In this document: positions 43,946 to 52,713 of the stretch, piece after piece
Position numbering within the stretch: the first letter of the stretch is position 1
Layout of the letters: each line of letters begins with the position of its first letter
From: Bdellovibrio sp. qaytius
GTDB taxonomy: Bacteria > Bdellovibrionota > Bdellovibrionia > Bdellovibrionales > Bdellovibrionaceae
NCBI GenBank assembly: GCA_004011035.1
Contig: CP025734.1
Coordinates: forward strand, 2,068,001-2,132,000
DNA length: 64,000 bases
Direction of reading: 5' to 3'
Made by a program: the position numbers and the translations under genes
The notes under the pieces: generated by a model
The model's database searches: none
Told to the model about the DNA's origin: nothing
What the model saw: only the letters and a program-made list of their open reading frames with translations

Positions 43946-44836
43946 TTACTCAATGTTCTGTACCTGTTCTCTGATTCGTTCAATAAGTGTTTTAGCTTCT
44001 ACAACAGATTCAGTGATTCCTGCAACCTGACTTTTTGATCCGATGGTATTAACTTCACGCAATAATTCTTGTGTATAAAAATCAAGCTTTTTACCTTCAA
44101 CGACAGCGCTTTCGATCAGCTTTTCAAAGTTTTTTAAGTGCTCTGTTAATCGAATAAGCTCTTCGTTGATATCAGCTTTCTCGAGCTGAATGACAATTTC
44201 TTGAGAAATACGTTGGGGATCAACCGACTGCCCTGATAATTCTTTTGGCAGGCGCGATTTGATTTTAGCTTCAAACTTTTCTTGTAAAAATTTGTTCGCA
44301 TCATCACGCAATTTAGAAATTTTTAGAACGTGCTTTTGCAAGGCACTTAAATTTTTAGACAGGTCTTTTTTTAAAGCTCCGCCTTCGCGAATTTTTTCTT
44401 GCTCGAATTTTTTAAGAGCCACTTCGAAAGCTTTTTTTAATAAAACCACTTCTTGCTGATTTAAAGTATCAGTCTCTTCCATCACGATCACATCGTTCTG
44501 GCGCGAAATTAAATCAAAGCGAATGGCATCGTTTAATTTTAATTCTTTAGCTAATTTTTTAAATGATTTTAAATACTCTTGCGCCAATTTTGTATTGATC
44601 ACAACTTTACCGGCACTGTGCGCTGTTTTTAATTTACGTGAAATGTAAATATCAACGGTGCCGCGCAAAGCGTATTCAGATAACTTTTTCTTTAAATCAG
44701 ATTCAAACAAAAAATAGGGTTTTGGTAAATGGAAACGTGTTTCTAAAAATCGGCCATTCACTGCGCGAATGCTGATTTCAAGCGACACCTCATTGGTTTG
44801 TGCCCGGCAAAGGCCGTAGCCAGTCATGCTTTTCAT
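43946..44836 (-). CDS. yicC: YicC-family endoribonuclease
   Basis: The 296-residue product has the MKSMTGYG start and the EISIRAVNGRFLE motif that identify the YicC family, and the Gly/Glu-rich C-terminus with IREQVQNIE. Members act as endoribonucleases in RNA turnover. It lies directly upstream of gmk, the usual neighbour, and 40 bases downstream of miaA. The length is normal. Confidence 0.92.
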   Translation of the reverse strand: MKSMTGYGLCRAQTNEVSLEISIRAVNGRFLETRFHLPKPYFLFESDLKKKLSEYALRGTVDIYISRKLKTAHSAGKVVINTKLAQEYLKSFKKLAKELKLNDAIRFDLISRQNDVIVMEETDTLNQQEVVLLKKAFEVALKKFEQEKIREGGALKKDLSKNLSALQKHVLKISKLRDDANKFLQEKFEAKIKSRLPKELSGQSVDPQRISQEIVIQLEKADINEELIRLTEHLKNFEKLIESAVVEGKKLDFYTQELLREVNTIGSKSQVAGITESVVEAKTLIERIREQVQNIE

Positions 44837-44876
44837 GCATCTATTATCACGCTTGCATCAGTAAGGCGTCAAAACC

Positions 44877-45806
44877 TCAATCAAGAAAGTCCTGCACAGC
44901 GCGTTCAATAGTTTCATATTTAGGATTAAACACATCTGACCAAAGTACAGACTCATCCCGTTTGAACCAAGTCTTCTGCTTTTTGACAAGTTTCATCGTG
45001 GCTTGCGTGATGGCTGCGGGTAATTCTGCAAGGGCGATTTGCCCCTGTAAATAAGCTTTCGTTTCTAGGTAACCCACACTCGCTAGCGGAGCCCATGATT
45101 CAAAACCTTGGGTTAAAAAACCTTTGGTTTCATCAATGATACCTTCATCAATCATTTTCAAAGTTCTTTGATGAACTCGGTTCATAAATTTTTCTTTATC
45201 TTCAGCCTCAAACGTAAGACCGATTTTCATCGATGGGTACGGAAGTTTATTTTTGTTATCATTGGCTGAGTTTTTAAATTCAGACATTTTCAAATTAAAT
45301 GCGCGCTTTACTTCTAAGGCGCGGCCCACGCGGTAATGATCATTCGGGTGAAGTTCAGTGTCGGGATCAAAACTTTTAAGTTCAGCATACATTTTTTCAG
45401 CACCGAAAGTTTCAAAATCAATCAACACTTCTTGTTTAATTTCTTCTGTGACCTCTGGCAAATCGTACATGCCTTTTTCTAACGCTTGAATGTAAAAACC
45501 CGTGCCACCAACGACAAAAATAGGTGAAGTCACTTTACCTGATTCAATCAGTTCATAAAAATCACGAATGTACTGCCCGGCTGTCATTTCAACAGGAGCT
45601 TTAACATAAGAAAATAAATAATGCGGCGCTTGTTTTTTTTCATCTTCAGTCGGAGCCGCTGAACCAATATTTAACCCTTGGTAAAACTGAACGCTGTCGA
45701 TATTAACAATGCTGCCATTAAATTTTTTAGCTAATTGCAAAGCTAAATGGCTTTTGCCAGAAGCTGTGGGACCAACAACAAAAATAACTTTGGTTTGCGA
45801 ACTCAC
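44877..45806 (-). CDS. miaA: tRNA dimethylallyltransferase
   Basis: The 309-residue product adds a dimethylallyl group to A37 of tRNAs that read UNN codons. The P-loop GPTASGKSHLA, the DSVQFYQGLNIGSA motif and the GGTGFYIQAL segment are all present. Its GTG start overlaps the mutL stop by 4 bases (GTGA). The mutL-miaA pair is conserved; hfq is not downstream here. Confidence 0.94.
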   Translation of the reverse strand: MSSQTKVIFVVGPTASGKSHLALQLAKKFNGSIVNIDSVQFYQGLNIGSAAPTEDEKKQAPHYLFSYVKAPVEMTAGQYIRDFYELIESGKVTSPIFVVGGTGFYIQALEKGMYDLPEVTEEIKQEVLIDFETFGAEKMYAELKSFDPDTELHPNDHYRVGRALEVKRAFNLKMSEFKNSANDNKNKLPYPSMKIGLTFEAEDKEKFMNRVHQRTLKMIDEGIIDETKGFLTQGFESWAPLASVGYLETKAYLQGQIALAELPAAITQATMKLVKKQKTWFKRDESVLWSDVFNPKYETIERAVQDFLD

Positions 45807-47620
45807 AGGGTGCGACCGAACTGTTTTTCAATATCATTAAACATAAATTCAACAGACACCGGGCGTCCATGCGGGCAAAACGACGATAACGGAAATTCAT
45901 CCATTGATTTAAGTAACTCAACCATTTCACTTTGGCTTAAGCTTTGCCCTGCGCGCACCACTGAATGGCAAGCCATCGTCGCAAAAAGATCAGAAATTGA
46001 TTTTTCTAAAGAATAACTTCCGCCGTAATCAACTAAGTCTGTGGCCATCTTATCAAATATTTTTGGCAGTGCCGCTTCTTTGACAAAAAGTGGAGCTGAT
46101 TTTACGCCCACAACAGATGGTCCTAAGGATTCAATTTCGATTCCCATTTTCGCGATGTCTTCAGATTTTGCTAAAATAGCTTCAGCTTTTTCCGGAGACA
46201 TATCAATCGCTAGCGGAAATAAATAATCTTGCTGATCAATGTGCCCGCCCTTCCATTTACGCATCAGCTTTTCAAAAGCTACACGTTCATGGGCGGCATG
46301 TTGATCGACTAAAATCATACGATCGTTTTTTTGACAAACTAAGTAAGTTAAATTCAACTGCCCTAGCACTTGCAAGCTTGACCAGAAACCACCTGTCGAC
46401 GTTGATTCAATAACTCGAGTTGAATCAACACGCAGTTGTGAAATCTGTTCGAGCATATTTAATTTAGTTTTAAATTGAGTATTACCAAGTGATGAACCTA
46501 AATCTGTAAAGCGCGTTTGATCTTGCACTTCCATACGTGGAGTAAATTCGCGTACAAAATTATAATTATGACTTTCTTGAGATGCCGCAGACTGTGAAGT
46601 TTGCGCAGGTTGACCTGCCACTTTCGGAATCCACGGGGCTAATTCTAAACCTTGCCTAACAGCACCGTGAACCGCGCGAAAAGCCTCTGATGCTTCTTGA
46701 AATTTAACTTGTGATTTTGTCGGGTGAATATTCACGTCGATTAAATCAGGCGCGCATTCTAAATCGATCACCACTTGCGGGTATTCGCCGTGCATTAATA
46801 AACTTCTGTACGCTTCAGTGATTGCGGCTTGTAAGCCACGATCTTGAATCCAACGTTTTTGCGCAAAGATCCAAATATTTTTTGAAGTTTTTTGTACATC
46901 ATGCGGAGATGAAAAATACGCTTTAACAATGTATGACTTATAACGATTTTCTTGAACGTAAATACGATCTAAGCCTAAAACTTGCGACGCGCGCACTGAA
47001 ATGTCGTTCGCATTGGGCTGCGCTTTAAAAAATAAATCTAACTTGCCATTTTCAATCAGTTTAAACTCAACATGCGGGTACGCTAACGACAAAGCACGAA
47101 TGACATTTCTAATTTGCGCAAGCTCTGCCGAATCTGACTTTAAAAATTTTAAACGTGCTGGCACATTTTCAAAAAGCGCATCCACAGTTAACTGCGTACC
47201 TTGATCAATCGATGACGGCATCACCTCACTGATCAAACCAAAATCAGATTTAATTTGAAAACCTGATTTTGATTTTTTAGTTTTACTCATCAATGTTAAC
47301 TTTGAAACTGCGGCCACACTGGCTAAAGCTTCGCCGCGAAATCCATAAGTTGATAACTTCCAAAGATCATTTGTTTCTGTGATTTTGCTGGTCGCATGTC
47401 GTTGCAGCGCTAAGGGCAGATCATCTTTATCAATACCATCACCGTTATCAGTGATTTTGATAAACTTACCGCCGAAGTTGACATCAATTTGAATTTGCGT
47501 CGAGTTTGCATCTAACGAATTTTCTAAAAGCTCTTTCACTAAATGTGAAGGACGTTCGACGACTTCGCCGGCGGCGATTTGATTGACTACATCTGGTGAT
47601 AAAACTTGAATCGATGACAT
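45803..47620 (-). CDS. mutL: DNA mismatch repair protein MutL (endonuclease type)
   Basis: The 605-residue product has the GHKL ATPase N-domain (LLENSLDA near 31-38, DNGDGI near 58-63, TYGFRGEAL near 91-99). The C-terminal domain carries the metal-binding endonuclease motif DQHAxxExxxxE (Asp439, His441, Glu445, Glu450) together with ACHSVVRAG and CPHGRP. This is the form found in bacteria without MutH: MutL itself nicks the strand. The ATG start is clear. Confidence 0.95.
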   Translation of the reverse strand: MSSIQVLSPDVVNQIAAGEVVERPSHLVKELLENSLDANSTQIQIDVNFGGKFIKITDNGDGIDKDDLPLALQRHATSKITETNDLWKLSTYGFRGEALASVAAVSKLTLMSKTKKSKSGFQIKSDFGLISEVMPSSIDQGTQLTVDALFENVPARLKFLKSDSAELAQIRNVIRALSLAYPHVEFKLIENGKLDLFFKAQPNANDISVRASQVLGLDRIYVQENRYKSYIVKAYFSSPHDVQKTSKNIWIFAQKRWIQDRGLQAAITEAYRSLLMHGEYPQVVIDLECAPDLIDVNIHPTKSQVKFQEASEAFRAVHGAVRQGLELAPWIPKVAGQPAQTSQSAASQESHNYNFVREFTPRMEVQDQTRFTDLGSSLGNTQFKTKLNMLEQISQLRVDSTRVIESTSTGGFWSSLQVLGQLNLTYLVCQKNDRMILVDQHAAHERVAFEKLMRKWKGGHIDQQDYLFPLAIDMSPEKAEAILAKSEDIAKMGIEIESLGPSVVGVKSAPLFVKEAALPKIFDKMATDLVDYGGSYSLEKSISDLFATMACHSVVRAGQSLSQSEMVELLKSMDEFPLSSFCPHGRPVSVEFMFNDIEKQFGRTL

Positions 47621-47637
47621 AGTCTTTTATAAAAAAC

Positions 47638-48504
47638 TTAGAACAGAAAGCCAACTCCAAAACCGCCGTAGCCTTCTTTGTCCCAGAAATACCTTAAGCC
47701 TAAATCGATGGTCACATGACGACTGTGCAACATCACTCCGGCTTGAAAATCTAAGCCTGCGGTTAAGTCTTGAAGGTTATAGTTGCTCTGAGGCTTTAAT
47801 GTCGCATTTTTGATTGTAAAATATGAGTAACGTAAAAAAGGCCCCGCACCATAACGAAGCGAAGTGTTTGAATTTAAGGCAGATACATTTGAAATTCCTG
47901 CGCTGCCCCAAAAAACTGCGCCAGAAGTTTGAGCTCCGGTCTTTTCAGCATAATAATCTGGAGGCTTTGTCGCCACCATCAAATCATAAGCTAAAGCTGA
48001 TTGGTAATTGCCCTGCATTGGCTGAAAACGAAAACCGTACGCGGCAAGGTCTGCCACTTGGTTTCCACCCATGGTGTTTTCGTGAAAATTAATTATCGAA
48101 AAAGTTACACCTTTATAATTGATGTTTGGATTTTCTGTGTCGTCTTCAGCGTTTTCGTCTTCTTCTACTTTTTCACGCTTGGCGCGCTTAGCATTTTTTT
48201 TATCTAAGTCATCGCCCTTAAACGGTTGCTCTTTAACCGCGCCAACACCTTCGATAGTTAAATTAGTATCAGGAATGTAACCGATGGTTCCGTCTTTGAA
48301 TTTAACTTTGTAAAATGGCCCGTAAGGTTTTTTTGAAACTAAAAATGATTCTTCAGGGTCAACTGTTCCGATCACGTTCGCATCAAAATCAGGAGTGCTA
48401 TAGACATCGGTGTCGGGATCTAACACGCGAGCTTTGCTTTGCGCTAACGCAAATTGAAAACAAAAAATGAATGATAAAAAAATCAGTGAAGCTAATCGCA
48501 TCAC
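47638..48504 (-). CDS. Exported SH3b domain plus outer-membrane barrel protein
   Basis: The 288-residue product has a signal peptide (about 1-21, ending ALA). Residues about 25-85 look like a bacterial SH3b domain (DTDVYSTPDFDANVIGTVD, YKVKFKDGTIGYIP). A highly charged Lys/Glu/Asp-rich linker (about 95-125) leads to a barrel-like region with aromatic strands that ends GFLF. It may bind peptidoglycan with the SH3b domain while anchored in the outer membrane. The function is unknown. It lies 17 bases downstream of the mutL start region, on the same strand. Confidence 0.65.
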   Translation of the reverse strand: MMRLASLIFLSFIFCFQFALAQSKARVLDPDTDVYSTPDFDANVIGTVDPEESFLVSKKPYGPFYKVKFKDGTIGYIPDTNLTIEGVGAVKEQPFKGDDLDKKNAKRAKREKVEEDENAEDDTENPNINYKGVTFSIINFHENTMGGNQVADLAAYGFRFQPMQGNYQSALAYDLMVATKPPDYYAEKTGAQTSGAVFWGSAGISNVSALNSNTSLRYGAGPFLRYSYFTIKNATLKPQSNYNLQDLTAGLDFQAGVMLHSRHVTIDLGLRYFWDKEGYGGFGVGFLF

Positions 48505-48525
48505 CGTAATTATTGAATCAACGGG

Positions 48526-48954
48526 TTAACCGCGCAAGGATAAATTTTCACCGTGGCGCTCAATTGCTGCTCCTTGCATAGATGATCGGCGCGTTGCTAA
48601 ATTAAGAGCTGGTTTAAGCAGAAATTCGGGCTTCTCAGAACGAGTTTTCATAAAATCTTGAATTTTAACTGCCGCAAGCTGCGGGCTTTTCATATACAAC
48701 ACCGGATCAAATCCACAGTGCTGACACAATAAAGACTGTCTCCAACGAAGTTTGATAGAGATCTCACTCACCATTAAGAGCGCACCTAAAATCACAAGGC
48801 CACGCGCATCTGGCTGATGCCAAATCACATGGGTCATCACATAACTTAAAATCACCATACCAATAATACCCATCACACTCATATGCTTACTTGAGTAAAC
48901 CTTACGAGAGTTTTTGCAAAAGGCGCAGAAGCAGGCTTTACGATTTTTAATCAT
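48526..48954 (-). CDS. Hypothetical membrane protein with two Cys pairs
   Basis: The 142-residue product has CxxC pairs before and after a membrane region: CFCAFC near the N-terminus and CQHC after the spans. Two hydrophobic segments lie at about residues 27-42 and 50-64. The pairs could form a zinc ribbon that is split by a hairpin through the membrane. No family is recognised. It is 21 bases upstream of the SH3b/barrel gene on the same strand. Confidence 0.6.
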   Translation of the reverse strand: MIKNRKACFCAFCKNSRKVYSSKHMSVMGIIGMVILSYVMTHVIWHQPDARGLVILGALLMVSEISIKLRWRQSLLCQHCGFDPVLYMKSPQLAAVKIQDFMKTRSEKPEFLLKPALNLATRRSSMQGAAIERHGENLSLRG

Positions 48955-49041
48955 TTGTGTTTCCTTGTATTTCTAGTTTGCCAAAGATTAGGTTTATTTT
49001 CTATTCTAGAGTCGAACACTACAAAGGATTAGCCTAAAGGC

Positions 49042-49530
49042 ATGAAGCTTGAACTTAAACCAAACTGTTTATTGACTAAACGCCCTCTGAAACTGGTCTC
49101 TGGTCCTAAGAGTCTGTTTTTCTATAATAAGCCCTGGGGCGAACTGCCTGAAGTTCTCTATGAGCACGGTTATAAAGTTTCAGTCATGCTGCTTCCGTTT
49201 AACAACAAAGAATTGCGCCAAAAAGCCTTCGCTAACCGCTTAAGCGAACTTGATAATACACACATCATTATCGATGAAAAAACTCACCAAGAGTTTGCTG
49301 TGTTACTTCAGCAAGTCAAAAATTCGACGATCAATATTATCGGTGAATCGTTTAAGCCTGATTACAAAACATCATCGTTAAAGTACAAATTACACCAAGC
49401 TTGGTTAAAATATTTGGGCTTTGAAACCACAGAACCTCAGAATTTGTTTCTAAATGCTAAAATAACTACGTGGTATGCCTTTATTGATTACTGCGTGAGG
49501 TTAGCAGAACTTGATTTCCTTTCCGAATAA
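49042..49530 (+). CDS. Hypothetical protein, 162 residues
   Basis: I do not recognise a family. The product is soluble, begins with short beta strands (KPNCLLTKRPLKLVSG) and has alternating strands and helices. It contains no cysteine cluster, signal or membrane span. The ATG is preceded by AAAGG. It lies 14 bases before a Yip1-like gene in the same direction, so the three genes from here to 50437 are probably co-transcribed. Confidence 0.6.
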   Translation: MKLELKPNCLLTKRPLKLVSGPKSLFFYNKPWGELPEVLYEHGYKVSVMLLPFNNKELRQKAFANRLSELDNTHIIIDEKTHQEFAVLLQQVKNSTINIIGESFKPDYKTSSLKYKLHQAWLKYLGFETTEPQNLFLNAKITTWYAFIDYCVRLAELDFLSE

Positions 49531-49544
49531 GAGATAATAATCAC

Positions 49545-50087
49545 ATGAGAGAAGTAAACCCAGAGATGGAACCTAAAAAAGCGAACGTCCGCGAGATTTT
49601 GAACTACTTAAAAGAGTTCGTTAAAAATCCAGTTCTAAAGATTACTGAAATTCCGTCATGGGATTGGATGTCTCTTTTAATCGTACAAATTACTTTTGCG
49701 GTGATTTCAGGGGTTTTAGCTGGCGCGATTAAATTAAATTTTTTACGCGCCCTTTCTGGAATTTTTTTAATGCCGATCGTATCAACGATTTCAAGCATGT
49801 TACTAACGACCTTTTTCTATTATTATTTTCAATTTTTTGAAAACCGCACAGAAAGCTACCGCAGACTTTTTGCGTTTGTGACTTTAGCTTCGATTCCCTT
49901 CTATATCTTTCAAATCGTTTCTGAATATTTTCCACCAGTGACATTAGTGGGTTTTGGTTTTACCAGCTTACTTTGTGTTGTGGGATTAACAGAAAACTTT
50001 AGAGTTGATCGCAAGCGCGCTTACCAAATCGCGGTGTTTTTATATCTTTTAGTTTTAGCCACTTGGTTGTTAAATAAAAATATTTAA
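49545..50087 (+). CDS. Yip1-like multi-span membrane protein
   Basis: The 180-residue product has about five hydrophobic spans (roughly 45-65, 75-95, 110-130, 137-152, 160-177) after a charged N-terminus (LKEFVKNPVLKITEI). Spacing and the LNYLKEFVKNP start are like Yip1-domain proteins, whose role in bacteria is unclear. The call is by layout only. It sits directly before the DUF962/Mpo1-like gene. Confidence 0.55.
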   Translation: MREVNPEMEPKKANVREILNYLKEFVKNPVLKITEIPSWDWMSLLIVQITFAVISGVLAGAIKLNFLRALSGIFLMPIVSTISSMLLTTFFYYYFQFFENRTESYRRLFAFVTLASIPFYIFQIVSEYFPPVTLVGFGFTSLLCVVGLTENFRVDRKRAYQIAVFLYLLVLATWLLNKNI

Positions 50088-50098
50088 AGGTGATGCTC

Positions 50099-50437
50099 AT
50101 GAGCCGAATTAAAACCTATTCTGAATTTTGGTTTTTTTATCTGCAAGAGCATTCAAATTCAACAAACCGTAAATTGCATTTTATCGGCACTACTTTAGTT
50201 ATCTTTTTTGCAATACTTGCACTAGTGACTGCGAATTACCTGTTATTTTGGTTCTGCCCGATAGCAGGTTATGCTTTTGCATGGGTTGGGCATTTCAGAA
50301 TTGAACACAACCGCCCAGCCACATTTAAGTACCCGATCTGGAGTTTGTTTTCAGATTTTAAAATGTATTTTTATTTCTTAAGCGGCAAACTTGATCAAGA
50401 AATCGAAAAATCAAAAGCTTACAAGTTTAACCATTAA
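50099..50437 (+). CDS. DUF962/Mpo1-like membrane protein
   Basis: The 112-residue product starts at the ATG at 50099 (after AAAGGTGATG; two upstream codons, GTG 50090 and ATG 50093, are in frame). It has the family pattern: FWFFYLQEHSNSTNRKLHFIGT near the N-terminus, two membrane spans, and GHFRIEHNRPATFKYP. Yeast Mpo1 is an Fe2+-dependent dioxygenase in 2-hydroxy fatty acid breakdown; His residues of that motif are present here. The bacterial function is an inference. It ends one base before the end of the enoyl-CoA hydratase gene. Confidence 0.8.
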   Translation: MSRIKTYSEFWFFYLQEHSNSTNRKLHFIGTTLVIFFAILALVTANYLLFWFCPIAGYAFAWVGHFRIEHNRPATFKYPIWSLFSDFKMYFYFLSGKLDQEIEKSKAYKFNH

Positions 50438-51226
50438 CTATTTCTTATCAAAAAAAGCATTCACAGCTTTTTCATGATCTGGCGTTCGTTGCGCGATACC
50501 TTGAAACGCAGCTAACAAATCTAAATTCACTTGTAAATCATGACGATAAGCTGCTTTTAAGGCCTTCTTCGCCATCTGCACAGCCACAGAAGGTAAACTT
50601 GCAATCTTTGTTGCAAGAGCTGTTGTTTCTTTTTCAAGATCAGCCGTTTCAACAAAATAATTCATTAAACCAAAATCGAAAGCTTTTTTGCCTGTGATAA
50701 TTTCAGCTGTCATGGTCATTTGCATGGCTTTCGAAAAACCCACAACGCGTGTTAAGAAAAATGTTCCGCCATCGCCCGGAACCAACCCCAGCTTAGCAAA
50801 AGTTTCACCAAAGCGAGACTCTTCACAACCAATACGCAAATCACACATCATCGCTAAGTCACAACCCGCACCCACAGCAGCGCCGTTAACCATGGCGATA
50901 ATGGGTTTAGATAAATCTTCCATACATTTCGGAATTTTCTGAATGCCTTGCATATAGCGCATTCGTAATTCGTTAGAATCACCCTGAAACATGCCCGATT
51001 TATCTTTCATGGCTTGCACATCACCACCCGCAGAAAAAGCCTTATCAGCCCCGCGAATCACAATCACTTTCACATCAGGGTTCATCTCAGCCTTAAATAA
51101 AGTTGCAGTTAATGAATCAATCATTTCATAACTGATTGCATTCATTTTTTCTGGATGATTTAAAGTGATCCAAAGTTGATTTTGATTTTTAATTTCTGCA
51201 TTTAAGTGAGGTAGATTTTGTGTCAT
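50438..51226 (-). CDS. Enoyl-CoA hydratase/isomerase family protein
   Basis: The 262-residue crotonase-fold protein has the oxyanion-hole segments AFSAGGDVQAM and NGAAVGAGCDLAMMCD, and the FGETFAKLGLVPGDGG motif. Members hydrate or isomerise enoyl-CoA in fatty-acid degradation. The substrate cannot be told from the sequence. The start ATG at 51226 is clear. It is 19 bases downstream of the TPR-like gene, so it belongs to the end of the long minus-strand run. Confidence 0.87.
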   Translation of the reverse strand: MTQNLPHLNAEIKNQNQLWITLNHPEKMNAISYEMIDSLTATLFKAEMNPDVKVIVIRGADKAFSAGGDVQAMKDKSGMFQGDSNELRMRYMQGIQKIPKCMEDLSKPIIAMVNGAAVGAGCDLAMMCDLRIGCEESRFGETFAKLGLVPGDGGTFFLTRVVGFSKAMQMTMTAEIITGKKAFDFGLMNYFVETADLEKETTALATKIASLPSVAVQMAKKALKAAYRHDLQVNLDLLAAFQGIAQRTPDHEKAVNAFFDKK

Positions 51227-51245
51227 GAACTTTTCTTCTTCCCTT

Positions 51246-52259
51246 TTAGATTAACGAAAACGATAAATAAAATACACCATCAGCTTTAGGCTTATTGGCT
51301 TCATTTTTAACTTTTTCATAAGCTTCGCTATATCTAGCATCGTTATTTGATAATGATTTTGCAAATTCTAAATTATTTAAAGCTTGAGTGCGGTCTTCTC
51401 GATTCCAAGCTGCCCACGCTAAATAGTAATAGCGAAGCGCTTGCAAACTAGGGTCTTCTTTTACATTCGGAAACACTTTTAATAATTTCACGTCACCATT
51501 TTCTGAATGGATAAGGCCGTACATATACATTTCACGAATTTCGATATCGTGCGGATTTAAACTATAAGCTTTTTCTATATAAGAAAATAAAACTCCACCC
51601 TCGGCATATACATTTGGTTTTTGACCAAAGCTTAAAGCTTTTACATAAAGTTTTAACGCTTCAAAGTCATTGGGGTACGACTGAACCAAGGCTTGCACCA
51701 TGGCCAACATTAATTTGGGGTTGCTCACTTGTTTTAGAAGTTGCGCTTGAATTTTTCTTTGTAGGTCTACTTGAGTCAAACTATGAATATCAACATCATC
51801 AGGGTATAAAAAATCAGTCACATACGATTGGTAAACTTTTAAAAAAGCTTTACACATCACCGCTTCTGCAGCTTCGCTTTCTTTAGTTGTTTTTTTGGCG
51901 TCGCCGACTAAGCAGTTTTGCACTACGGTTTGATTACTTAAACCTTGAAAATTAAAACAGGCAATATCATATCTTTTAGGATTATTTTTACGAGCGGCCA
52001 CCAGGGCTGCATGCGATTTTTCTTTAAGTAATTCATCGTGCTGACTTTTACAGTGAGCACTTCTTAAAAATGTTTCTTCAGGTGTTAATGTCTTAGAAGA
52101 TACTGGTGCAGGCTGAGGAGGGTTTGCCGCTTCAACTTTAGCCGTATATTCTGCATTAGGCTTTAGAGTGCCCGAGAAATTATTCGAAAATCCGTACCAA
52201 ATGACAACGGCTACAACAAGACCTACGGCAAAAAGTATATTCGCCGCAAAGTCTTTCAC
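51246..52259 (-). CDS. Membrane-anchored TPR-like protein
   Basis: The 337-residue product has one N-terminal membrane span (about 5-25), a Pro/Ala/Glu-rich linker (about 38-60), four cysteines in the region 80-135 that could form disulfides, and a helical repeat region with TPR-like periodicity (about 180-325). It probably faces the periplasm. No specific family is recognised. Its start overlaps the dut stop by one base. Confidence 0.6.
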   Translation of the reverse strand: MKDFAANILFAVGLVVAVVIWYGFSNNFSGTLKPNAEYTAKVEAANPPQPAPVSSKTLTPEETFLRSAHCKSQHDELLKEKSHAALVAARKNNPKRYDIACFNFQGLSNQTVVQNCLVGDAKKTTKESEAAEAVMCKAFLKVYQSYVTDFLYPDDVDIHSLTQVDLQRKIQAQLLKQVSNPKLMLAMVQALVQSYPNDFEALKLYVKALSFGQKPNVYAEGGVLFSYIEKAYSLNPHDIEIREMYMYGLIHSENGDVKLLKVFPNVKEDPSLQALRYYYLAWAAWNREDRTQALNNLEFAKSLSNNDARYSEAYEKVKNEANKPKADGVFYLSFSLI

Positions 52260-52702
52260 TAAGCTTTACCTGTTGATCCAAATCCGCCAGCACCACGTGC
52301 TGTATCAGTAAGTTCTTCAACGACATGAAAGCTCGCTTGAATGATCGGACAAATAACAAACTGGGCGCAACGTTCTTGATCGTTGATCACGATAGGTTCT
52401 TGGCCAAGATTAACTAAAATAACTTTAACTTCACCACGGTAATCCGCATCGATGGTTCCTGGCGTGTTTAATACAGATAAACCTTGTTTTGCTGCTAAAC
52501 CACTGCGAGGACGAGCTTGAATTTCATAACCCACCGGAATTTCAAAAGTTAAACCCGTTGGCACCATCGCGCGCTCCATCGGTTTTAAAGTTAACGGTTG
52601 ATCTAATTGCGCGCGCACATCAAAACCACTGGCACCATGAGATTGGTAAGCTGGTAATTCACCTTTAAAGTGCGGCCATTTTTTAATATTAACTTGCATC
52701 AT
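52259..52702 (-). CDS. dut: dUTP diphosphatase
   Basis: The 147-residue product hydrolyses dUTP to dUMP as a trimer. The five family motifs are visible: GASGFDVRA, ARPRSGLAAKQG, NTPGTIDADYRGEV, ERCAQFVICPI and the C-terminal RGAGGFGSTG. The length is normal. It sits between the M16 peptidase and the TPR-like gene. Confidence 0.96.
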   Translation of the reverse strand: MMQVNIKKWPHFKGELPAYQSHGASGFDVRAQLDQPLTLKPMERAMVPTGLTFEIPVGYEIQARPRSGLAAKQGLSVLNTPGTIDADYRGEVKVILVNLGQEPIVINDQERCAQFVICPIIQASFHVVEELTDTARGAGGFGSTGKA

Positions 52703-52713
52703 ACGTTGTCCTT

